From Algicola sp. (GTDB lineage Bacteria; Bacteroidota; Bacteroidia; Flavobacteriales; Flavobacteriaceae), in the NCBI GenBank assembly GCA_018222875.1, contig JAAEZL010000007.1, positions 6,037-52,067 on the forward strand: 46,031 bases of DNA, in the 5' to 3' direction. How positions within the stretch are numbered: position 1 is the first letter of the stretch; every line of letters starts with the position of its first letter. The notes under the pieces are model-generated. The model was not told the origin of the DNA and did not search any database. It saw only the letters and a program-made list of their open reading frames with translations. Below are positions 1 to 5,789 of the stretch, piece by piece. Both the position numbers and the translations under genes were made by a program.

Positions 1-1
1 C

Positions 2-715
2 TTTATTGTTGGACGTAATGCAGAATTAACCTATGTGAAATTAAAAGCGAGTACTGCAAATAATTCATTTGGTACTGACATTTATTTCAATAATAACGCT
101 AGTCTTGGATTTGATCTGGGATATGATGCAACTCTTTGGGGTGGAACAACTCCTGAATTTGCTTTATATTCTCACATAGCTCAAGATAATACAGGTGAGG
201 CTATGGCAATACAAGCTATTAATACAGCTGATCTTTCAGGTGTTGTTATTCCATTAGGAGTTCATGCAAATCAAGGTGAGCAATTAACATTTAGTATTGA
301 TGATATGACATTACCAGCTTCTGTTAATGTATATCTTGAAGATGTTGTTGCTAACACGTTAACGTTATTAAATGATTCTAACTATGTAATTACTCCTGGA
401 ACAGAATTATCTGGAACTGGACGTTTCTACCTTAGAACTTCTGAAGATGCTTTATCAACAATAGACAACGATCTTGACTTGTTAGATATCTTTACTTTAA
501 GAGCTTCGGATGAACTTATAGTTAGTGGACAATTATTAAATAATAATACTAAACTTAATCTATATGATATTCAAGGTAGATTAGTTCTGAGTACAACACT
601 TGATAGCGCATTATTACAAAACCGTATTGATGTATCAAGTATTAACTCTGGTGTTTATATTGTAACTGTACAAAATAATAGCCAAGAGAAAACTAAGAAA
701 GTTATAATAGACTAA
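2..715 (+). CDS. C-terminal part of a T9SS-sorted secreted protein (5' truncated by the window)
   Basis: The reading frame is open to the left edge. The GTG at 35 is an internal valine, because sense codons continue upstream of it. About the last 80 residues form a type A Por secretion-system sorting domain: a beta-rich module with the pattern KLNLYDIQGRLV, then DVSSINSGVYIVTV, ending in a lysine-rich KKVIID tail. In this family the domain carries the cargo across the outer membrane through the type IX system and is then removed. The remaining visible part is beta-rich with many Asn and Thr and no catalytic motif I recognise, so the passenger's function is unknown. A hairpin terminator follows directly, which separates this gene from the peptide cassette downstream. 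Confidence 0.85.
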   Translation, partial: FIVGRNAELTYVKLKASTANNSFGTDIYFNNNASLGFDLGYDATLWGGTTPEFALYSHIAQDNTGEAMAIQAINTADLSGVVIPLGVHANQGEQLTFSIDDMTLPASVNVYLEDVVANTLTLLNDSNYVITPGTELSGTGRFYLRTSEDALSTIDNDLDLLDIFTLRASDELIVSGQLLNNNTKLNLYDIQGRLVLSTTLDSALLQNRIDVSSINSGVYIVTVQNNSQEKTKKVIID

Positions 716-727
716 TTTTTAAAAATT

Positions 728-777
728 AAAGGTCAAAAATTAATAACATTAAAATAATTTTATTATTTTTGGCCTTT
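728..777 (+). terminator. Hairpin terminator after the T9SS cargo gene
   Basis: The arms AAAGGTCAAAAAT (728-740) and ATTTTTGGCCTTT (765-777) pair over 13 positions with one G-U pair. The loop is AT-only apart from one C. The element starts 13 bases after the stop codon. The right arm also contains TATTTTTG (764-771), which fits the TAnnTTTG -7 element and could serve the small ORF at 792, but no -33 TTG is seen at the right spacing. Confidence 0.6.
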
Positions 778-791
778 ATCATAACAACAAT

Positions 792-953
792 ATGAAAAAA
801 ATTAATTCGCAAAATCAAATCACTCGTAAGGAGGCCATAAAAAAAATGAGCAAATATGCTGCTTTAACAGCTATTGGTACGTTCATTATTTTAAATCCTA
901 AGCAAGCACAAGCTTCATCACCACCTGATCCAGGAGGAAACCCTTTCGATTAA
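792..953 (+). CDS. 53-residue exported-looking small peptide, putative substrate of the downstream kinase-like protein
   Basis: This ORF is short but well formed: ATG start, TAA stop, and a clear domain plan. A polar N-terminus (MKKINSQNQ) is followed by a basic stretch ITRKEAIKKMSKY, a hydrophobic core AALTAIGTFIIL, and NPKQAQA, which fits a signal-peptidase site (A-Q-A). The remaining tail would be the 12 residues SSPPDPGGNPFD, rich in Pro, Gly and Asp with two serines at its start. The TRKEAIKK stretch recalls Tat-type leaders but has only one Arg before the Lys. The gene lies 16 bases upstream of an HPr-kinase-like gene and 1.2 kb upstream of a nucleotidyltransferase gene. I infer a leader-plus-core substrate for them. 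It could also be an ordinary small secreted peptide. Function is unproven. Confidence 0.7.
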   Translation: MKKINSQNQITRKEAIKKMSKYAALTAIGTFIILNPKQAQASSPPDPGGNPFD

Positions 954-969
954 ATCTATATTTTTTGAT

Positions 970-2118
970 TTGAAAACAAATCTGGCTCCAAAGTTAATTC
1001 ATGATATTAATGATGATACTGTTTTACTTTGGTTTGATAAATCAAACAAATATGTAGTCACATCAAAAATTAATAGAGAACTTATAGAACTATACATGAA
1101 TCCTGACGAAAGTCGGGATTCATTTGTTGTAAACACCTCAAATAATTATAAAATTGATAATAAAGAGGCTGCTCAACTTTTTGATGATTTAACTGTGTTT
1201 TTGACAGATGTAAATGTCAAGAACAACAATCAGAATATCATCAACAAGACTTCAATTGAAGCCCCTTCTTCTTATATTGAAGAATCTTATAATTTCAGTG
1301 ATAAAATTATATGCATAAGATATGAATCCGATGTTATTAAGAGCTTAATTCATCCGCAAATTGCACATCATTCTGAAAAAAACAAGTCACAACACCATGT
1401 GTTATTTAATGTTTTTAAAATAAAAGATGATTTACATCTTTTTAAAAATGGAGTATCTGTAGGGAGCTTTAAAACACAAGCTTTCCATTTTCTTCAAGGT
1501 AAATTTGCTTTAGAACTTACTAATGCTATACATGATAAACACATTGATGACTGGATAGCCACATTTCATGCATCAACCATTTCAAACGGAAAAGATGCCA
1601 TCATGATTATTGGAGATTCTGGAAATGGTAAAAGCACACTATCTGTATTATTAATGGCTCATGGATTTGATATTCTTTGTGATGACTTCACTCCTCTTTA
1701 TGCGCACAACTTAGAGTTGTTTCGCTATCCGGCTGCAACGTCTATTAAAAAAGGTGCTTTTAAAGCATTAAAGCCTTATTTGAACGAAATCGATGCTTTG
1801 AAAACTTATACCAATGGTCCAAAAAAAGTAAATATTAAATACGTTCCTCCAAGTTTAAGTTATGAAAGTCAAGCTGCAAGTTTCCCTTGCACTAAAATTG
1901 TATATGTAAAATATGATTCTACAAAAAAAGACAATTTAAAACAGGTTTCTCCAGATAAAGTTTTAGAGACCTTAATACCTGATTCATGGGTATCTCCCAA
2001 AGAATCTCATGCATTACAGTTTATCAATTGGTTTAAAAACGTCGATTGTTATCAATTAAATTATAGCAATAACGACTTTGCTATTTCAAAATTTAAAGAT
2101 CTATTTGAAGAATCATAA
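970..2118 (+). CDS. HPr kinase-like (HprK-related) protein with an N-terminal PqqD/RRE-like region
   Basis: The protein has 382 residues. The C-terminal half is HprK-like: TFHAS (198-202), Walker A GDSGNGKST (215-223) and a Cys-Asp-Asp at 237-239, in the order typical of HprK-related kinases, one of which phosphorylates a precursor peptide in lasso-peptide clusters. Residues about 8-82 look like a PqqD/RiPP-recognition fold: a strand pair VLLWFDKSNKYVV, a helix INRELIELY, then a helix KEAAQLFDDLTVFL. That assignment rests on pattern only. The start is taken as TTG 970, since no ATG lies nearby in frame and the next Met is residue 43. It follows the small peptide by 16 bases. It is not the true HprK of carbohydrate control, because no HPr or PTS gene is nearby. 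A hairpin repeat is read through at residues 43-51. Confidence 0.8.
   Translation: MKTNLAPKLIHDINDDTVLLWFDKSNKYVVTSKINRELIELYMNPDESRDSFVVNTSNNYKIDNKEAAQLFDDLTVFLTDVNVKNNNQNIINKTSIEAPSSYIEESYNFSDKIICIRYESDVIKSLIHPQIAHHSEKNKSQHHVLFNVFKIKDDLHLFKNGVSVGSFKTQAFHFLQGKFALELTNAIHDKHIDDWIATFHASTISNGKDAIMIIGDSGNGKSTLSVLLMAHGFDILCDDFTPLYAHNLELFRYPAATSIKKGAFKALKPYLNEIDALKTYTNGPKKVNIKYVPPSLSYESQAASFPCTKIVYVKYDSTKKDNLKQVSPDKVLETLIPDSWVSPKESHALQFINWFKNVDCYQLNYSNNDFAISKFKDLFEES
1096..1123. repeat. Perfect coding-region hairpin inside the HprK-like gene
   Basis: The arms ATGAATCCTGAC and GTCGGGATTCAT form a 12-bp stem (one G-U pair) around a GAAA tetraloop. It is read in frame and encodes M-N-P-D-E-S-R-D-S, a polar segment between the first helix and the following strand of the presumed RRE region. 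It looks like a dispersed palindromic element that landed in a loop without breaking the frame. Confidence 0.7.
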
Positions 2119-2154
2119 ATTATTTACTTACATTTAAGTACTTAATTCAAACCA

Positions 2155-3201
2155 TTGTCTTCACAAAAAAATTCATACAAATTTACACTTCAAGTAATTG
2201 CTGATATATTGAGTTTTGAAAACTCTGTAGATGCTTTAAAACAAAAGATGACATCCCACTCTATTGACTGGGAACAATTTGTTTTTATTGCCAGTGATTA
2301 TTTAGTTTTAACGACTTGTTATTGTAGATTAAAGCAAAAGAATTTAGTTGATTTTATTCCTGAAGATTTAGCATTATATTTAGAAGAGATTACGACAATT
2401 AACAGAAATCGAAATCTGACTTTATTAAAGGAAATTGAATGTATAGCAACCCTCTTTAACGACCACAAAATAAATTATGTGTTTTTGAAAGGTGCTGCGT
2501 TTTTGGTAAAAGAACACTTTGAAGATTTTGGTGAACGCATGTTAGGAGATATTGATATCTTAGTTGATGAATCTCAAATTGAAACCAGCTACCAAATTCT
2601 CTTAAACAATAATTATAAAGGTACAGCTCAAGGAATTAGCGCTAAATACTTTGATCACAAACACTTACCGAGGTTGCAATCTGATTCTAAATTAGCAGCA
2701 GTTGAAATTCATAAAAAATTGGTGATAAAATCTTATAACGATGTATTACATGTAAAAGGTATACTGAAGACTAAGGAAGCTGTGCAAGATATTTACGTTC
2801 CATCAAATGAACATTTGTTATTTCATTCTATATTAAACTTTCAAGCGAACGATTCAGGTTATGTATACAGTAGAATTAGTTTCAAATCTATCTATGATTT
2901 GCTTATTTTAAATCAAAAATACAACTACAATTTTGATGACAGATTCAAACCTTCTTATTTCAAAAACTATTTCTCGATAGCTAAAATTTTCTTTTCAGAT
3001 TTTAATACATTTAAATCTAATATCTTTATTAACAGACTCTTTTTATTAAAATTAAAATATACCTGGTTAAGAAAAACTATTGACTATTTTATAGAAAACA
3101 TAATATTTTTAAAGGCTATATTCACAACAAGAATATGGTTTTTTATAAGTAGTAAAAGTTACAGAAAAGACATTATTAAAGCGTATAAGAGGGCAATTTA
3201 G
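2155..3201 (+). CDS. Nucleotidyltransferase family protein (PF14907 type)
   Basis: The protein has 348 residues. The signature is FLKGAAFL (110-117), followed by the catalytic metal-binding G-D-I-D-I-L (131-136) of polymerase-beta-like nucleotidyltransferases, in the arrangement of the uncharacterised NTP_transf_5 group. Family members recur beside HprK-like kinases in peptide-modification loci, where their role is not established. The start is TTG 2155; the frame is closed by TAA at 2143-2145, so little room exists for another start. It lies 36 bases after the kinase-like gene on the same strand, so co-transcription is likely. The C-terminal third is rich in Lys, Phe and Ile. The exact nucleotide substrate and target cannot be read from the sequence. 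Confidence 0.8.
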   Translation: MSSQKNSYKFTLQVIADILSFENSVDALKQKMTSHSIDWEQFVFIASDYLVLTTCYCRLKQKNLVDFIPEDLALYLEEITTINRNRNLTLLKEIECIATLFNDHKINYVFLKGAAFLVKEHFEDFGERMLGDIDILVDESQIETSYQILLNNNYKGTAQGISAKYFDHKHLPRLQSDSKLAAVEIHKKLVIKSYNDVLHVKGILKTKEAVQDIYVPSNEHLLFHSILNFQANDSGYVYSRISFKSIYDLLILNQKYNYNFDDRFKPSYFKNYFSIAKIFFSDFNTFKSNIFINRLFLLKLKYTWLRKTIDYFIENIIFLKAIFTTRIWFFISSKSYRKDIIKAYKRAI

Positions 3202-3262
3202 ACTGTTAGCGCACAAAAATTCTTAAACCATTATTTTTAAATGTAATATGTTTACTGTTTCT

Positions 3263-3292
3263 TTGTAAATTAGTGCTGAAAGCATATATTTG
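3263..3292 (+). promoter_or_regulatory. Bacteroidota-type sigma promoter
   Basis: TTG at 3263-3265 (within TTTG) and TATATTTG at 3285-3292 are separated by 19 bases. This matches the -33/-7 pattern of the Bacteroidota housekeeping sigma factor. The ATG of the barrel protein lies 20 bases downstream. It shows that the gene at 3313 is transcribed independently of the peptide cassette. Confidence 0.7.
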
Positions 3293-3312
3293 AATTAACT
3301 TATTTTGTTACT

Positions 3313-3915
3313 ATGAGAAATTTAGTTCTATTATTAATATTAGTATCGTTATTTACTTTTGATAGTCACTCACAAACGACATCAAACACCGAATATGATA
3401 CTACATCTGAGAGCGACTTTATAAATGCACCATGGAAACTTAGTGTTGGTGTTAATGCCGTTGGAAGCTTAGGAACCAGACAACCTTTTGCTCGTTTGGA
3501 TGAATTTCAGTTTAAAAATCCGTTTGCTTTGGCAATTGAACATAAGTGGTCAAAATATTTTGCAATTGAACAAGATTTATCTATCAACGGTTACGAGGTT
3601 AATAGTGAAATCGATGGAGGTATCTTAAAAGAAGATTATACATATATATCTACTAATACTTACATTAAATATTACTTCTCTGATGTCCTGTTTACTGCTG
3701 ATTGGTTAGACCTTTACGCTGGTGCTGGATTTGGTATTTTTTCTGTTAACGAACTTAATTCTTCAGGTAACTTAGCTTTTGGTGGTACAGTATGGGTTTC
3801 AGATAACATTGGAATACGACTTCAAGGTGTTGCAAAATTTGCTGTTAATGCAAAAGACAGACAATTTGACAACAACCACTTTCAATACATGCTACAAGCC
3901 GTTTTTAAACTTTAA
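3313..3915 (+). CDS. Outer-membrane beta-barrel family protein
   Basis: The protein has 200 residues. It begins with a Sec signal peptide (hydrophobic residues 4-16, likely cut near SHSQ-TTS). The mature part alternates polar and hydrophobic residues with aromatic ends, as in small 8-stranded barrels: KLSVGVNAVGSLG, FALAIEHKWS, IKYYFSDV, LDLYAGAGFGIFSV, FGGTVWV, GIRLQGVAKFAV, and a C-terminal F-K-L. No enzymatic motif is present. It probably sits in the outer membrane with unknown function. It ends 8 bases before the convergent M90-type pseudogene and has its own promoter. Confidence 0.75.
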   Translation: MRNLVLLLILVSLFTFDSHSQTTSNTEYDTTSESDFINAPWKLSVGVNAVGSLGTRQPFARLDEFQFKNPFALAIEHKWSKYFAIEQDLSINGYEVNSEIDGGILKEDYTYISTNTYIKYYFSDVLFTADWLDLYAGAGFGIFSVNELNSSGNLAFGGTVWVSDNIGIRLQGVAKFAVNAKDRQFDNNHFQYMLQAVFKL

Positions 3916-3923
3916 GCAACGTC

Positions 3924-4808
3924 TTAATATCCTGAAAAATTGAAATTCAGCATTCCTTTCACTTTCATATAAATCTCAGGAAATTGGGATTTAAATTCTT
4001 GTGGTGTTTCAATAAACGTTTCAATAATAACGGCTAAAAACTCAAATTGATTAGTATAAGCATAATCTCTTAAGTATTTAGAACTTATCAGCTTGTTTTT
4101 TAAGGCAATATTCTGATCTAATGCATCTGTTAACTCAATATAGGAGTCTATAAAAATTGCAGCACTTGTACTTCGTCTTCTGGCACTTAAGTAGTAGAAA
4201 TGAATAGCATGTATAAACTCATGTACTGCTAAATTGATATTATCATTGTGTACCTTATAGCCATGTAAAATATCTTTCCATGAGAATACCAGAGCCTTAT
4301 AGCCTAAGTTAAACTCTCCTTTGTGATAAGCCTTATTTGTTCGTGAATAAAATTCAGTGGGATAAAAGATAATCCGTTCAACGGTTCCTATTCTATAATC
4401 TCTTAATCCGAATGTAAGTTTCGTTTGCGTAGCAACAATAATAATCTTCATCTCATCTGTAACGTCAATATCTTTACCAATAAACTCTTTATCTTTCAAA
4501 AGTTTAGATACTCGATGTTCAAAATGATTTTTTTGTCTATGTGATAACCTATCTTAGAATCTAAAATTCTCCTTTAAGTAGCGATTATATTCAGGCTTTA
4601 ATTTTTTTTTGTAAATATAGATATGATTGTAAAATAACTGTTTCCTGAAATACTCAACATAAGCCATCTCAAAGAAATAAAATAGTCTGTTTAGTATTAA
4701 AAGAACAGTACCTAAGGTAAGAACACTGGCTAAAAATAAAACTACCCAACGAAAAATTGTTGGGTCTTCCGGATACTTTTGAAGAATGAATATTGAGGCA
4801 TTTAGCAT
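3924..4808 (-). pseudogene. MtfA-like M90 zinc metallopeptidase interrupted by an in-frame TAA
   Basis: Two open stretches lie in the same frame: 4808-4557 (84 codons, one or two membrane segments, then YVEYFRKQLFYNHIYIYK) and 4553-3924. They are separated only by a TAA at 4556-4554. Read through the stop, the text is ENFRF-stop-DRLSHRQKNHFEHRV, which continues the family smoothly; a tyrosine codon (TAT or TAC) at the stop would restore 294 residues. The catalytic H-E-F-I-H and the downstream AVIIETFIETP typical of M90 peptidases are intact in the second part. The only start available to the second part is a TTG at 4499 inside the conserved region. The gene is therefore either a recent nonsense pseudogene or a single-base sequencing error. 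It is not a frameshift. Confidence 0.8.
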
Positions 4809-5067
4809 GTCATAAATATAGTAAAAACTACTACTTGCTTGTCTGCATTACAAATTAAATGACACACAAAATCATTACTATCTGAAGATTTTGATGCTGA
4901 TACAATAATTATAGAATTGATTGAAATACTAAAGTGCTTAATCTATATAAATCCTTAGATTAACTCACTTCTTTAGCTTTTCCCAGAAGTTAAACTTTGA
5001 TAACAGAAAACTTCTGTATATAAAATCAAGCTTAATTAATTTAATACAAAAGTTTTCTTCTAATTTG

Positions 5068-5141
5068 TGACCTCGAGAGGATTCGAACCTCCAACCCTCA
5101 GAGCCGAAATCTGATATTCTATCCAGTTGAACTACGAGGCC
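5068..5141 (-). tRNA. tRNA-Arg (anticodon UCG)
   Basis: Read on the minus strand, GGCCTCG at the 5' end pairs with CGAGGTC at the 3' end (one G-U pair), followed by discriminator A. The anticodon stem TCAGA/TCTGA encloses the loop TTTCGGC, which puts TCG at positions 34-36 and so decodes CGA. The T arm GGAGG-TTCGAAT-CCTCT is canonical. CCA is not encoded, since the next bases are CAA. The gene lies between the broken M90 gene and the YqeY-type gene. Confidence 0.95.
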
Positions 5142-5148
5142 ATTTATA

Positions 5149-5181
5149 ATGTTACCTTTCGACTTGCGCTCACGGTAACAT
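5149..5181. repeat. Short palindromic intergenic element
   Basis: The 8-bp arms ATGTTACC (5149-5156) and GGTAACAT (5174-5181) enclose a 17-base loop containing TTCGACTTGCGCTCAC. A similar core (TCGACTTCGCTCAGTG) occurs inside the GHMP kinase gene at 38172, so this is probably one member of a dispersed repeat family. It could also act as a hairpin between the tRNA and the YqeY-type gene. Confidence 0.55.
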
Positions 5182-5195
5182 CAAACATTATTATA

Positions 5196-5642
5196 CTATA
5201 CTAATTTAGCTTTTACAATGGTCGAAATGGTTTTACCATCAGCTTGTCCAGCTAATTTCTTATTGACAATTCCCATGACTTTACCCATATCTTTCATACC
5301 TTCTGCTCCTACGTTTTCAATGGTATCTACAACTACTTTTTCAATGTCTTCTTCACTGAGTTGGGCTGGTAAAAATTGAGCTATAATTTCAGCTTGAGCT
5401 AATTCAGGTTCAGCTAAATCATTGCGATTCTGTTCAGAAAAAATTGTAGCGCTATCTTTACGTTGCTTCACTAATTTAGACAATATTCTTATTTCCTCAT
5501 CTTTTGAAATGCTTTCTCCTGTACCTGAAGTTTGAGCTAATAAAAGTTCAGATTTAACAGCTCTTAAAGCTGCTAAAGCCATTTGATCTTTCTCTTTCAT
5601 TGCTGCTTTCATAGCAGTCATAATATCTTGTTGTAAGCTCAT
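5196..5642 (-). CDS. GatB/YqeY domain-containing protein
   Basis: The protein has 148 residues and matches the whole YqeY family length: an N-terminal helical half (LQQDIMTAMKAAMKEKD, LAALRAVKSELLLAQ) followed by the tail domain (AQFLPAQLSEEDIEKVV, MKDMGKVMGIVNKKLAGQ, VKAKLV). The tail domain is shared with the GatB subunit of the tRNA amidotransferase, so a tRNA-linked role is often assumed but not established. It lies downstream of ftsZ on the same strand but behind a strong terminator, so it is probably not part of the dcw transcript. TATCTTCG upstream could be its own -7 box. Confidence 0.9.
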   Translation of the reverse strand: MSLQQDIMTAMKAAMKEKDQMALAALRAVKSELLLAQTSGTGESISKDEEIRILSKLVKQRKDSATIFSEQNRNDLAEPELAQAEIIAQFLPAQLSEEDIEKVVVDTIENVGAEGMKDMGKVMGIVNKKLAGQADGKTISTIVKAKLV

Positions 5643-5665
5643 ATTACTTAATTTAATTTGAAATG

Positions 5666-5673
5666 CGAAGATA
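5666..5673 (-). promoter_or_regulatory. Possible -7 element for the YqeY-type gene
   Basis: TATCTTCG on the minus strand differs from TAnnTTTG at one base and lies 23 bases before the start codon. No clear -33 TTG is seen, so this is tentative. It is supported mainly by the terminator further upstream, which makes a separate promoter necessary. Confidence 0.3.
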
Positions 5674-5722
5674 GTGAAAAACTAAATGTTATTTTATCGA
5701 CTTATTATATTAAAGCATAAAA

Positions 5723-5756
5723 AAACCCGAAACATTTATTTCAACGTTTCGGGTTT
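5723..5756 (-). terminator. Rho-independent terminator of the dcw operon
   Basis: The arms AAACCCGAAAC and GTTTCGGGTTT form a perfect 11-bp stem with a 12-base loop, 33 bases after the ftsZ stop. On the minus strand the stem is followed by an uninterrupted T run (GGGTTTTTTTATGC). It closes the mraZ-to-ftsZ operon. Confidence 0.85.
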
Positions 5757-5789
5757 AACAAAGTGTGAAACACTAAACTAAATTTGCTA

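Noticed and set aside
803-914. Tat signal on the small peptide
   Set aside because: There is no Arg-Arg pair (T-R-K instead), so export by Sec is as likely. The leader could also be a recognition sequence and not a signal peptide.
792-3201. Complete lasso-peptide cluster
   Set aside because: No asparagine-synthetase-like cyclase and no transglutaminase-like leader peptidase is present, so only the tailoring-type genes are shared.
3924-4499. Separate 191-residue gene starting at TTG 4499
   Set aside because: Same frame as the upstream ORF, with family-like sequence between them. The TTG lies inside the conserved FEHRVSKLLKDKEF stretch, so it is one gene with a stop, not two genes.
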